Below the pieces are notes generated by a model. It was not told where the DNA came from and searched no databases. It saw only the letters and a list, made by a program, of their open reading frames with translations. The position numbers and the translations under genes were made by a program. Shown in pieces: positions 1 to 9,044 of a stretch of 64,000 nt of DNA (position 1 is its first letter; every line of letters starts with the position of its first letter). Source of the stretch: Alphaproteobacteria bacterium (GTDB lineage: Bacteria > Pseudomonadota > Alphaproteobacteria > Micropepsales > Micropepsaceae); the NCBI GenBank assembly GCA_024236055.1, contig JACKLF010000002.1, positions 558,001 through 622,000 on the forward strand, given 5' to 3'.

Positions 1-42
1 GGCATGGCACCTATGCGGACTTTTCGATTCGCGCCGCTGCGA

Positions 43-684
43 TCAGTTCGGGGGCGGCGGCGGCGCAGGAGGCGGAGCCTGACGCGCATCCGCACGCGAA
101 TCCGGCGGCACAGCATCGGGACCCAGACGCCTGATCACCTCGCTGGCGTTGATCGACCGCGGTTCCTTGGCAGCCTGTTCGGGGGTCAGCAGCACGATCT
201 CGGCATAGGCCTGGAAGCGGGTGCGCGCCACCACGTCGACCGAAGGCTGATAGGCAAAGCCCCAGCCGCCCCAATAGGGGTAGTAGCGGCCATACCAGGG
301 CGGGCCGAACCAGGGGTCCGGCGGCATGGGCGGCAGGGCGTGATAGGTGGTGTTCGCCCGGGTGTTGCGGGTGTCGAACATGAAATTGTCGGACCCGGCG
401 GCCCGGGTCACTTCGGCGGCCCGCAGCAGGAGGTAGCTTTCCACGGTGTCGCGCGGGGTGGCCGAATTGCCGTCAAAGGTGATGCGGTAGCGGTTCGGGG
501 CCAGTTCCCGGTCGGTATAGCCGGTCTGCTGGCCCTCAAGCCGGGGGCCATAGGGGGTGGGGCTGGCACAGCCAGCCAGCACCAGGCCAGCCAGAACAAG
601 CCCGCCAAGGGCCAAAAGCGGGCGGGGCCGGGTTTGGGGCCGGCTCCAGGCGCCGTCAGGGAAAAGCTGGTTAATCCGCGTCAT
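43..684 (-). CDS. CC0125/CC1285-family lipoprotein
   Basis: Predicted 213-residue outer-envelope lipoprotein of unknown role. The N-terminus has a basic start, a hydrophobic stretch rich in Leu/Ala/Gly and a lipobox (LVLAGC), so it should be exported by Sec and lipidated at that Cys. The mature part carries the YGP...GYTDREL...R(Y/F)...T.....V..YLLLRAAE pattern I associate with the CC0125/CC1285 lipoprotein family of alphaproteobacteria. The C-terminus is Pro/Ala rich. I chose the ATG at 684 because GGAG lies about 9 bases upstream and the signal peptide begins properly there; the frame is open further upstream to 750 without good support. Function is not known. Confidence 0.8.
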   Translation of the reverse strand: MTRINQLFPDGAWSRPQTRPRPLLALGGLVLAGLVLAGCASPTPYGPRLEGQQTGYTDRELAPNRYRITFDGNSATPRDTVESYLLLRAAEVTRAAGSDNFMFDTRNTRANTTYHALPPMPPDPWFGPPWYGRYYPYWGGWGFAYQPSVDVVARTRFQAYAEIVLLTPEQAAKEPRSINASEVIRRLGPDAVPPDSRADARQAPPPAPPPPPN

Positions 685-1014
685 TTCGAGGCTCCGGTTC
701 AGCGCCCCTCGCTGAAAGCTGAATATGGTAACGGCGGGGCCCAAAGCCAAGTTCCGTCATGCCCGCGCACCTGGGGAGGCGCCCGCCCAGGCACCCGCCA
801 TCCTGGGGCCTGGGGCCCGCCATGACCTTGATTGCGCGCATTTTTCGCTGGCCTGGTATATGCTGCTTCGCACCTGCCCTCTTGCCATTGTCGGCGCGGC
901 GTAAGAAGTTCGCCTTGCCGGGCGCGCCGCCGCAAGGCATGGTCCGATGGGTGGGCCGACACGACCCGTAAGGCCGGGTCCTGATAACGAGCCTTGGGGG
1001 CCTGAACGATCGCC
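685..1014. other. Intergenic region, no gene seen
   Basis: This 330-base stretch separates the divergently transcribed lipoprotein and glycosyltransferase genes and should hold both promoters. Short open frames cross it, but they have low-complexity Arg/Pro/Gly-rich translations typical of non-coding high-GC DNA. I see no convincing RNA gene or repeat. Confidence 0.6.
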
Positions 1015-2457
1015 ATGCACGGTCTTTCTCTATTCCTGCAATTCGCCCTCTGCCTTGTTCTGGTTTCCGTCTGCACCCTTTCGGTTCAGCTCGCCTGCCT
1101 GGCCTGGGTGCGGGTCTTCCGCCGCGCGCCCGCACTGAAGCTGGCTGACACGGACGATGCTGCACTGCCGCATGTGCTGGTACAGCTTCCCGTCTGCAAC
1201 GAGGGCCCGCTGGCCGTGCGCGTCGCCGAAGCCGCCGCGCTGCTGGACTGGCCCCGTGACCGCCTGACCATCCAGATCCTCGACGATGGCGACAGCGCCG
1301 ACCATGACGCGCTGGCCGAAGCGGTGCGCGCGGTGGTGCCCGCCGATGTCGATCTGCAGATTCTGCGCCGGGGCAACCGCAAGGGTTTCAAGGCCGGCAA
1401 CCTGGCCTTCGGACTTTCCCATTCGACCGCGCCCTTTGTCGCCGTGCTCGACGCCGACTTTGTGCCGCCCGCCGATTTCCTGCGCCGCACCGTTCCGGCG
1501 CTGTTGGCCGATACGGGCCTGGCCTTCGTCCAGGCGCGCTGGGGCCATGCCAACCGCACCGCCAACTGGCTGACCCGGGTGCAGGGCGTGCTGCTGGATT
1601 CGCATTTCGCGGTCGAGCAGGAAGCGCGCTTCCGCGCCGGCATGCCCATGTCGTTCAACGGCAGCGCGGGCGTGTGGAACCGCATTGCCATCGAACAGGG
1701 CGGCGGCTGGAGCGGCGACACGCTGACCGAGGATCTGGACCTGTCGATGCGCTGCATGATGGCGGGCTGGCGCGGCGCGATGGTGCCCGACCTGGTCGTG
1801 CCGGGCGAACTGCCCCAGACCGCGGCGGCCTGGCGCGCGCAGCAGGCGCGCTGGACGAAGGGCCATGCCCAGGTGGCGCGCAAGCTGTTGCCAACGATCT
1901 GGTCCAGCGCCATGCCGGTGTGGAAGAAGACCGCCATGACGCTTCAGATGTGCCAGTTCGCCTTCTACATGCTGGCCTTCGCCTCGGCCGCGATCTCGCT
2001 GACGCTTATGTATATGGGCGTGGTCTATCTGGCGGGCGTCGCGATCCTGGGACTGGTGGTGACGCTGTTGGGGCTGAGCTGCAGCCTGTTCTATCTGTGG
2101 CTGGGCCAGCGCATGCTGGAGCGTCACAACGAACCGCGCCTGATCCCCTCGCTGCTGCTGGCGGTGGTGTTTCCGTCCGGCCTGATCCTGGCCAACACCC
2201 GCGCCACCTATGACGCATTCTTTTCCACCCACATGGATTTCAACCGCACCATCCGCGTGGGCGAAACCTACAAGGGCCGCTGGCGCGGCACGCCCGAACT
2301 GGTCGCCGGCCTGCTGCTGCCGGTGTTCGCGCTGGCCGAACAGCCTATCGGCGCACCTTTCTTCTTCTTCGCCGTCGCCGGGCTTGTCTCGATCGGCGTG
2401 ATGGGCGTGGCCGGATCGCCCAAACCGGTACGCCAGCAGATACCCTCCGGCGAATAG
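1015..2457 (+). CDS. Membrane glycosyltransferase family 2 (CslA/cellulose-synthase-like)
   Basis: 480-residue processive-type family 2 glycosyltransferase. An N-terminal membrane segment (about residues 4-34) is followed by the GT-A catalytic domain: LPVCNE (59-63), an LDDGD nucleotide-sugar site (89-93), the metal-binding DAD (146-148), the catalytic TED (238-240) and the acceptor motif QQARW (276-280). Three or more C-terminal membrane helices follow (about 310-370 and 410-465). This is the architecture of beta-mannan/cellulose synthase-like enzymes that polymerise a sugar at the cytoplasmic membrane and extrude it. The sugar cannot be read from the sequence. No BcsB/BcsZ-like partner is adjacent. 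A hairpin terminator follows. Confidence 0.85.
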   Translation: MHGLSLFLQFALCLVLVSVCTLSVQLACLAWVRVFRRAPALKLADTDDAALPHVLVQLPVCNEGPLAVRVAEAAALLDWPRDRLTIQILDDGDSADHDALAEAVRAVVPADVDLQILRRGNRKGFKAGNLAFGLSHSTAPFVAVLDADFVPPADFLRRTVPALLADTGLAFVQARWGHANRTANWLTRVQGVLLDSHFAVEQEARFRAGMPMSFNGSAGVWNRIAIEQGGGWSGDTLTEDLDLSMRCMMAGWRGAMVPDLVVPGELPQTAAAWRAQQARWTKGHAQVARKLLPTIWSSAMPVWKKTAMTLQMCQFAFYMLAFASAAISLTLMYMGVVYLAGVAILGLVVTLLGLSCSLFYLWLGQRMLERHNEPRLIPSLLLAVVFPSGLILANTRATYDAFFSTHMDFNRTIRVGETYKGRWRGTPELVAGLLLPVFALAEQPIGAPFFFFAVAGLVSIGVMGVAGSPKPVRQQIPSGE

Positions 2458-2506
2458 CCCGCGCGGCCCGCGCCGTTTCATCCCAAACAGCAAGTTAACC
2501 ATGCCG

Positions 2507-2531
2507 CGCCGGCAGCGATTGCCGGCGTTTT
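2507..2531 (+). terminator. Rho-independent-type terminator after the glycosyltransferase
   Basis: An 8-bp GC-rich stem (2507-2514 with 2520-2527) and a five-base loop are followed by a run of T. It lies 50 bases after the glycosyltransferase stop codon, in the right orientation. Confidence 0.6.
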
Positions 2532-2645
2532 GCGAATTTCGCGTTCGATAAAATTCGACGCATCCGCCTAACCTCGTTTTCGCGCCTGCCCGGCTAGCCT
2601 TCATGGGCGTGCAGGCGAAGACCTGCCTTTGCGGGTAGCGGGGTC

Positions 2646-3224
2646 ATGCGAAAGATCGGGCTGACAAATATCGGAATTGCCGCGCTGGTTGCGCTGGCAC
2701 TGGAAGGCTGCGTCAGCGCGCCGCCCATGGACTATGCCGCCATGCCGCGCGAACACGGGCGCAGCAACCTGATCGACCAGGGCGACGGCACCAGGATTCA
2801 GTGCGTGCCGTTCGCGCGCGACGAATCGGGCATCCTGATCTACGGCGACGCCGTCACCTGGTGGGACCAGGCCAGCGGGCGCTATGCGCGCGACACCACG
2901 CCGTCTCTCGGTTCGGTGATGGTGCTGCACAATTATGCCGGCGCGGGCCACGGCCACCTGGCGGTGGTGCGCAATGTCGTGAACAGCCGCGAAATTCGCG
3001 TCGATCACGCCAACTGGCTGAACGACGGATCGGTGTTCCTGAACGATCCGGTCGTCGATGTCAGCGCCGACAATGACTGGTCGGCGGTGCGGGTGTGGAA
3101 CATTCCGGGCAATGCCTGGGGCGGGCGCGTCTATCCCGTGCAGGGTTTCATCGCGCAATCGGGCAATGCGCCGTCCAAGGCGCGCGGCGGCGGCATGGGG
3201 CCGGTGGCCTTCGCCGGCAAATAA
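2646..3224 (+). CDS. CHAP-domain lipoprotein, putative cell-wall amidase/peptidase
   Basis: 192-residue secreted protein. It has a signal peptide ending in a lipobox-like LEGC (Cys22), then a CHAP (NlpC/P60-like cysteine peptidase) domain. The likely catalytic residues are Cys53 in IQCVPFAR, His104 in GHGHLAVV and the polar residue in VDHANW (Asn123). Family members cleave peptidoglycan cross-links or amides and are often used in division or wall remodelling. The domain is short and almost fills the mature protein, with no SH3 or LysM targeting module, so lipidation may be its only anchor. It stands alone between the glycosyltransferase and the kup pair. Confidence 0.75.
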   Translation: MRKIGLTNIGIAALVALALEGCVSAPPMDYAAMPREHGRSNLIDQGDGTRIQCVPFARDESGILIYGDAVTWWDQASGRYARDTTPSLGSVMVLHNYAGAGHGHLAVVRNVVNSREIRVDHANWLNDGSVFLNDPVVDVSADNDWSAVRVWNIPGNAWGGRVYPVQGFIAQSGNAPSKARGGGMGPVAFAGK

Positions 3225-3410
3225 CACTGATATCCCAGTCACTTGACCCGCGCTGGACGAGACAACTGCGTCCTACTGCCTCGCCCCCTTTGAGCATCCG
3301 CAGCAACCGGCCTATTTTGGCCCCGCCCAGTGGGGGGCTATACGGAACGCCCGAGAGTCGAACTCCCCGTCCGCGCGTTCCTTCATCCGCATCATGAGCC
3401 ATCATCGTCC

Positions 3411-5315
3411 GTGAGCAGCGCAGAGCAGGCCACTTCCGACAATTCCCATGGTCCCGGCCAGCGCCGCAACGCGATGCTGATGCTGGGCGCGCTGGGCGTG
3501 GTGTTCGGCGACATCGGCACCAGCCCGCTTTACGCGCTGCGCGAAACCGTCCACGCCACCACCGCCATCTATGCCAACCATGCCGCGGTGATGGGCTCGC
3601 TGTGCCTGATCTTCTGGTCGGTGATCGCGGTGGTGACGATCAAGTATGTCACCCTGATCATGCGCGCCGACAATGACGGCGAAGGCGGCGTGCTGGCGCT
3701 GGCGGCGCTGGCGCATCGCTCGCCGGGCCTGAGCCGCGGGGTCAAATCGATCATCGGCGTGGGCGCGGGCGTCGGGCTGGCGCTGTTCTATGGCGACGGC
3801 ATGCTGACGCCGGCCATCACCGTATTGTCCGCGGTCGAGGGCCTGACCGTCGAATCCAAGGCCTTCGAGCCCCTGGTGCTGCCGCTGGCGCTGATCATCC
3901 TGATCGGCCTGTTCGCGCTGCAAAGCCGCGGCACCCATCGCATCGGCCGCATCTTCGGGCCCGTGATGGTCGTGTGGTTCGCCGCCCTGACCGGGTTCGG
4001 CGTCGCCTCCATCATCGACACGCCGGTCATCCTGGGTGCAATCAATCCCTGGTACGGCATCCGCCTGTTTACGACCGCGCCGTGGATCGCCTTTGTCAGC
4101 CTGGGCGCGGTGGTCCTGGCGGTGACGGGCTGCGAGGCGCTGTATGCCGACATGGGACATTTCGGCAAACGGCCGATCCAGCACGCCTGGTACTTCATCT
4201 GCCTGCCGGCGCTGATGTGCAATTACTTCGGCCAGGGCGCCGCCCTGCTGCGCAATCCCGACCAGGCGCCCATCGCCTTCTATTCCGTCATTCCGCACTG
4301 GGCGCATCTGCCGATGGTGGGCATGGCGACCCTGGCCGCCATCATCGCCAGCCAGGCGGTGATCACCGGGGTCTTTTCCATGACCCAGCAGGCGGTGCAG
4401 CTGGGCCAGTTCCCGCGCATGGAGATCCGCCACACCAGCGCCACCGACTATGGCCAGGTCTATGTGCCCAACATGAACATCGTGCTGGGCATCGGCGTGG
4501 TTCTGATCGTGCTGATCTTCAAGAGCTCCGAGGCGCTGGCCGCGGCCTATGGCATTGCGGTCACCGGCGTGATGGCGATCGACACCTTCAACGTCGCCCT
4601 GGTGGCGGGCAAGCAGTGGCGCTGGAACCCGTTCCTGGTGGTGGGCCTGTTCGGCCTGCTGTGGCTGATCGACGTCATTTTCCTGGCATCCAATGCGCTG
4701 AAAATTCCCGAAGGCGGCTGGCTGCCGCTGTTCATTGCCTTCTGCGTCTTCCTGATGATGGACACCTGGCGCAAGGGCCGGCGCGTGCATCTGGAAAAGG
4801 TCCGCAGCGAATCGCTGCCGCTGAACCTGTTCGTGGAGCGCGCGGACAAAAGCACCACCCGCGTGGCGGGCCTGGGCGTGTTCCTGGCCTCGCGCACCGA
4901 CGTGGTGCCCGGCTCGTTGCTGCACAACCTCAAGCACAACAAGGTGCTGCACGAGCGCGTGGTGATCTGCAACGTGATGGTCGAGGACACGCCGCTGGTG
5001 CCCGCCGCCAAGCGCATCGAGGTCGATAAGCTGGGCAAGGGCATCTATACGGTGAAGGTCCATCACGGCTTCTTCGAAACGCCCGACGTGCCCAAGGCGC
5101 TTGAGGATGCGCGCCGCTTCGGCCTGGCGCTGGACCTGGACACCGCGACCTTCTTCATCGGCCGCGAGACGCTGGTGCCCGACCAGCGCTCGGAGCTTGG
5201 CCACTGGCGCAACTGGCTCTATCGGCACATGGCAGGTGCCGCGCTTTCGCCGGCACGGTTTTATCAACTTCCGCCCAACAGGGTGGTAGAATTGGGGTCG
5301 CAGATCACCATCTGA
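3411..5315 (+). CDS. kup: Kup-family low-affinity potassium transporter, first copy
   Basis: 634-residue KUP/HAK/KT potassium-proton symporter of the inner membrane. The signature GALGVVFGDIGTSPLYAL opens the first helix, about 12 hydrophobic helices follow, and a cytoplasmic C-terminal domain of about 150 residues ends the protein. I chose the GTG at 3411; an in-frame GTG at 3330 would add 27 residues unlike the family. A six-codon open frame (ATG at 3394) ends with a TGA that overlaps this GTG, which could couple translation. A second kup lies 98 bases downstream on the same strand, with clearly similar sequence through its whole length. Confidence 0.92.
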   Translation: MSSAEQATSDNSHGPGQRRNAMLMLGALGVVFGDIGTSPLYALRETVHATTAIYANHAAVMGSLCLIFWSVIAVVTIKYVTLIMRADNDGEGGVLALAALAHRSPGLSRGVKSIIGVGAGVGLALFYGDGMLTPAITVLSAVEGLTVESKAFEPLVLPLALIILIGLFALQSRGTHRIGRIFGPVMVVWFAALTGFGVASIIDTPVILGAINPWYGIRLFTTAPWIAFVSLGAVVLAVTGCEALYADMGHFGKRPIQHAWYFICLPALMCNYFGQGAALLRNPDQAPIAFYSVIPHWAHLPMVGMATLAAIIASQAVITGVFSMTQQAVQLGQFPRMEIRHTSATDYGQVYVPNMNIVLGIGVVLIVLIFKSSEALAAAYGIAVTGVMAIDTFNVALVAGKQWRWNPFLVVGLFGLLWLIDVIFLASNALKIPEGGWLPLFIAFCVFLMMDTWRKGRRVHLEKVRSESLPLNLFVERADKSTTRVAGLGVFLASRTDVVPGSLLHNLKHNKVLHERVVICNVMVEDTPLVPAAKRIEVDKLGKGIYTVKVHHGFFETPDVPKALEDARRFGLALDLDTATFFIGRETLVPDQRSELGHWRNWLYRHMAGAALSPARFYQLPPNRVVELGSQITI

Positions 5316-5413
5316 CCGATCTGCTTTTTCTTGGCCGATGCCCGCGTGCCAATAGTGGCAAGTCTGGATGCGGGCCGCCCGACCGAGTCTTTCGAGAGAG
5401 GCTCATACCCATC

Positions 5414-7285
5414 ATGCATCAGGATATCAGGGCGCCCTTTGGGCGTACCCTTTCGCTCACCCTTGGCGCACTGGGCGTCGTGTTCGGCGATATCGGAACA
5501 TCGCCGCTCTATGCCATGCGCGCCTCAGCGCTGGCGGCGGGCGGCGACGTTCCTTCGCCTTTCGTGATCTATGGCGCGTTGTCGCTGATTTTCTGGTCAC
5601 TGCTGATCGTCGTGACCCTCAAATATGCCTCTTTCATCATGCGCGCCGACAACAATGGCGAAGGCGGCGTTCTGGCGCTGGCGACGCTGGCGCACCGCGC
5701 GCCGGTCAGTCGCCGCACCAAGACCGCGATCGGCATTGCCGCGCTGCTGGGGTTGGCGCTGTTCTATGGCGACGGCATGCTCACGCCGGCCATTTCCGTG
5801 CTGTCGGCGGTGGAAGGCATTGGCGTGTCCGGCGACAGGGGGCTGGTCATTCCGCTGACCCTGATCATCCTGATTGGCCTGTTCCTGGCACAGCGCCACG
5901 GTACCGAGCGCATCGGCAAGCTGTTCGGGCCGGTGATGATCCTGTGGTTTTCGGTCCTGGCCGTGCTGGGTGTGAAATCGATCCTGGCGACGCCGCAGAT
6001 TCTGTCGGCGCTCAATCCCTGGCATGGCATTCTTCTGTTCGCGCATGAGCCCTGGACCGCCTTTGTCGCGCTGGGCGCCATCGTGCTGGCGGTGACCGGC
6101 TGCGAGGCGCTCTATGCCGACATGGGCCATTTCGGCGCCCGCGCCATTCGCTGGGCGTGGGCATTCGTGGCCTTTCCCGCGCTGACTCTCAACTATTTCG
6201 GCCAGGGCGCACTGCTGCTGCGCGATCCGCAGTCGATGCCCTTTCTGTTCTACGCCATGGTGCCGGGCTGGGCCCACATTCCCATGGTGATCCTGGCCAC
6301 CATTGCCACCATCATCGCCAGCCAGGCTGTGATCAGCGGGGTCCTTTCCATCACCCGCCAGGCCGTGCAGTTGGGCCAGTTGCCGCGCATGGAGGTACGC
6401 CACACCTCGGCGCGCGAGGAAGGCCAGATCTATGTGCCACGCATCAACGCCATGCTGGGCATCGGCGTGGTGCTGATCGTGCTGATCTTCAAAAGCTCCG
6501 ATGCGCTGATGACCGCCTATGGCATCGCGGTAACCGGCGTGATGGTGATCACCACGGTTCTGGCCGGGATCGTGGCCGCCTATCTGTGGCGCTGGCCCCG
6601 GCCCCTGGTCATCGGCCTGTGCGCGGTGCTGGGTGTCATCGACCTGGCCTTCCTGTCATCCAACGCCTTGAAGATCGCCGAAGGCGGCTGGCTGCCGCTG
6701 GCCGCCGCGGCCGCGGTGTTCGTGGTGATGGACACCTGGCGGCGCGGCCGGCGCGCCCATCTGGAAAAGATGCGGCAGGATTCGCTGGCCCTGGACCTCT
6801 TCCTGGAACGGGCCGACCGCTTCAGCCAGCGCATCGCCGGCACCGCCATCTTCCTGTCACCGCGGCTAGACGTTGTGCCCGGCGCGCTGCTGCACAGCCT
6901 GAAACACTATCATGTGCTGCATGAGCGCGTCGTGATCTGCCAGGTGTCGGTCAGCGACACGCCGCATGTTGCCGCCGAACGGCGCGTGACGATCGAAAAG
7001 CTGGGCAAGGGTTTTTTCGCGCTGCGCCTGAGTTACGGCTTCTTCGAATCGCCGGACATTCCCGCTGCGCTGGAACAGGCGCGCGGTCAGGGGCTGGCGC
7101 TGGAGCCTGACGCCACCACCTATTTCCTGGGCCGCGAAACGCTGGTGGCGGGCCATGCACCCAGCCTGAAGGGCTGGCGCGTGGGGCTGTACATGTGGCT
7201 GGCGTCACACGCCCTGGCACCGGCACGCTTTTTCCACCTGCCGCCGGGACGCGTGGTCGAACTGGGAACGCAGGTTTCAGAATAA
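5414..7285 (+). CDS. kup: Kup-family potassium transporter, second copy
   Basis: 623-residue Kup potassium uptake protein, tandem paralogue of the gene before it. It has the same GALGVVFGDIGTSPLYA signature, the RADN(N/D)GEGG loop, the FYGDGMLTPA motif, the ADMGHFG motif and the same C-terminal cytoplasmic domain ending in ARFFHLPPGRVVELG. The ATG at 5414 is preceded by a purine-rich GAGAGAGG. The two copies diverge most in the extreme N-terminus and in the third to fifth helices, which fits an old duplication rather than an assembly artefact. They could differ in affinity or pH range, but the sequence does not show which. Confidence 0.92.
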   Translation: MHQDIRAPFGRTLSLTLGALGVVFGDIGTSPLYAMRASALAAGGDVPSPFVIYGALSLIFWSLLIVVTLKYASFIMRADNNGEGGVLALATLAHRAPVSRRTKTAIGIAALLGLALFYGDGMLTPAISVLSAVEGIGVSGDRGLVIPLTLIILIGLFLAQRHGTERIGKLFGPVMILWFSVLAVLGVKSILATPQILSALNPWHGILLFAHEPWTAFVALGAIVLAVTGCEALYADMGHFGARAIRWAWAFVAFPALTLNYFGQGALLLRDPQSMPFLFYAMVPGWAHIPMVILATIATIIASQAVISGVLSITRQAVQLGQLPRMEVRHTSAREEGQIYVPRINAMLGIGVVLIVLIFKSSDALMTAYGIAVTGVMVITTVLAGIVAAYLWRWPRPLVIGLCAVLGVIDLAFLSSNALKIAEGGWLPLAAAAAVFVVMDTWRRGRRAHLEKMRQDSLALDLFLERADRFSQRIAGTAIFLSPRLDVVPGALLHSLKHYHVLHERVVICQVSVSDTPHVAAERRVTIEKLGKGFFALRLSYGFFESPDIPAALEQARGQGLALEPDATTYFLGRETLVAGHAPSLKGWRVGLYMWLASHALAPARFFHLPPGRVVELGTQVSE

Positions 7286-7290
7286 GCCGA

Positions 7291-7344
7291 ACTTGTCGGG
7301 GCAAGGCTCGCCTGCGGCAACCGAGCTGCCGACGGAGGGGTTCA
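7291..7344. repeat. Degenerate half copy of the palindromic intergenic repeat
   Basis: Between the convergent kup and methyltransferase genes lies a stretch resembling the second hairpin and the GGAGGGGGT end of the repeat described at 24460-24557. Its end (CGGAGGGGTTCA) includes the stop codon of the methyltransferase gene, as in the 24460 copy. Only the distal half is recognisable. Confidence 0.45.
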
Positions 7345-8523
7345 ATCTAAAGCATAGACAAGCGCTTTCAGATAGGCGCTTTCGGGCAGCATCGGATGCA
7401 CCGGATGGTCCGGGCTGGCCCCGGCCTGGCGGATCAGCGCGGCGCGCCGCCCGGTGCGCTGAAGACCGGCGGCGCATTCGGCGGCAAAGCGGTCCATCCC
7501 GATATTGTGCGAGCAGGACGCCACCATCAGCAGGCCGTTCTTCGCGGTCACGCTGGCGGCAAGCCGCGCCAGCCTGCGATAGGCGCGCGCGCCCGCTTCC
7601 AGGTCCTTTTTCGATTTCACGAAGGGCGGCGGATCGGCCAGCACGATGTCGAATGTCTCGCCGCGCCCGCCCAGCCGCTCCAGCTCCTCGAACACGTCGG
7701 CGCGCACCGCCTGTATCTTCACCGCGTTGGCGCGCGCGCTTTCCTCGGCCAGCGCCAGTGCGGGGGCTGACGAATCCAGGCAGATCACCTCGCGCGCGCA
7801 CGCCTTGGCCGCTGCGATGCCGAAACCGCCGGCATAGGAATAGGCGTCCAGCACGCTCTTGCCCTTTGCCAGCGCGGCGATGAAGGCACGGTTGTCGCGC
7901 TGGTCGTAATACCAGCCGGTCTTCTGGCCTTCCGCCAGGTCGGCGAAATAGCGCACGCCGTTTTCCTCGAGCTGGATGCGGCGGCCCTCGCCTTTCAGCA
8001 CCCGCACATCGGCCTCAAGCCCTTCCAGCGCGCGCGACGGCGCATCGTTGCGCAGGATCACCGTGCGCGGCGACAGCAGCTTTTCCAGCGCCGCCAGGAT
8101 GACGGGCTGCAGGCGCTCCATTCCCGCCGTGCCGGTCTGAACCGTCAGCGTGTCGTCGAAGCGATCGATCACCAGGCCCGGCAGGCCATCGCCTTCGGCA
8201 TGGACCAGCCGGTAATAGGGCTTGTCATACAGCGCATCGCGCAGCGCCAGGGCGCGGCCCAGGCGCGCGGCCATGAATTCCGCATCGATCGTCACATCGC
8301 AGTCATCGGCCAGCAGGCGCACTGCGATAAGGCTGTGGGGATTGAAATAGCCGGTGCCAAAGCCCTGGCCGTCAAATCCGCGCACATTGACGATGCTGCC
8401 GGGCGCAATGGCCTTGGCCGCCGCGTCCATCCGCAATTCGTTGGCGAAGATCCAGGGCGAGCCGGCGCGGATTCGTTTTCCCGCGCGCGGGCCCTTGGGC
8501 AGGATGACGGTCTTGCGGGACAT
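7342..8523 (-). CDS. Class I SAM-dependent rRNA methyltransferase, RlmI-like
   Basis: 393-residue protein with an N-terminal PUA RNA-binding domain (about residues 1-75, with GSPWIFANEL) and a C-terminal Rossmann methyltransferase domain. It shows the motifs VLDAYSYAGGFGIAAA (SAM binding), ADPPPFVKSK (motif IV, with the DPP signature of this group) and VASCSHN (motif VI, with a Cys). This is the architecture of RlmI/RlmK, which makes 5-methylcytosine at position 1962 of E. coli 23S rRNA. The exact target nucleotide here is inferred from the family. It is transcribed towards the kup pair and ends inside a palindromic repeat remnant. Confidence 0.85.
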   Translation of the reverse strand: MSRKTVILPKGPRAGKRIRAGSPWIFANELRMDAAAKAIAPGSIVNVRGFDGQGFGTGYFNPHSLIAVRLLADDCDVTIDAEFMAARLGRALALRDALYDKPYYRLVHAEGDGLPGLVIDRFDDTLTVQTGTAGMERLQPVILAALEKLLSPRTVILRNDAPSRALEGLEADVRVLKGEGRRIQLEENGVRYFADLAEGQKTGWYYDQRDNRAFIAALAKGKSVLDAYSYAGGFGIAAAKACAREVICLDSSAPALALAEESARANAVKIQAVRADVFEELERLGGRGETFDIVLADPPPFVKSKKDLEAGARAYRRLARLAASVTAKNGLLMVASCSHNIGMDRFAAECAAGLQRTGRRAALIRQAGASPDHPVHPMLPESAYLKALVYALD

Positions 8524-8645
8524 GTTGCGGATACACCTCTGGGCTGGGCTCTAGTAGCGCCCCCTTGCGCCAGCGTCCATCCGGTCCTTAGATGGCCCGG
8601 TTATAATCGTGTTGCGGCGCGCGGAACCCGCGCCCAGGGAGAAAA

Positions 8646-8948
8646 ATGATGGCCGCCGACGGCAAGTGGGAAATCGTGATCAATTCGCCGATGGGCGCGC
8701 AAAAGGCCACACTGGACCTGGCCACCAGCGGCGACAGCCTGACGGGCACCCAGTCGGCGGCACAGGGCTCCGGCCCGCTGGAAAACGGCAAGGTTGACGG
8801 CGATTCCCTCAGCTGGTCGGCCAAGATCACCTCGCCCATGCCCCTGACGCTGGATTTCACCGGCACGGTGGAAGGCGACAAAATGTCCGGCCAGGTCAAA
8901 GCCGGCGCTTTCGGGTCATTTCCCTTCACCGGCAACCGCGTCGCCTGA
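8646..8948 (+). CDS. Small conserved hypothetical beta-rich protein
   Basis: 100-residue protein that I do not recognise as a named enzyme. It has the repeating pattern W.I.I.SP.G.....L.L..SGDSLTGT..........G.V.GDSLSW.........L.F.G.V.GDKMSG....G.FGSFPFTG. This is a short beta-barrel-like domain common in proteobacterial hypothetical proteins, often attached to enzymes that act on small hydrophobic molecules. No signal peptide. ATG-ATG start preceded by GGGAGAAAA. It lies just upstream of psd, separated by about 95 bases, and could be cotranscribed. Confidence 0.7.
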   Translation: MMAADGKWEIVINSPMGAQKATLDLATSGDSLTGTQSAAQGSGPLENGKVDGDSLSWSAKITSPMPLTLDFTGTVEGDKMSGQVKAGAFGSFPFTGNRVA

Positions 8949-9044
8949 TACAATCCGGCGATACAAGATGGGTGGCCGCCGGCCGACGTGAACTGCGCGG
9001 CCGGCCTTGCAAGGGCCGCCCATTCGCTTTTTGGGAGCGAGCCC

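Noticed and set aside
3339..3380. tRNA-like T-arm fragment on the minus strand (GAGTTCGACTCTC)
   Set aside because: Only the T loop and three stem pairs fit; no acceptor, D or anticodon stem can be formed around it.
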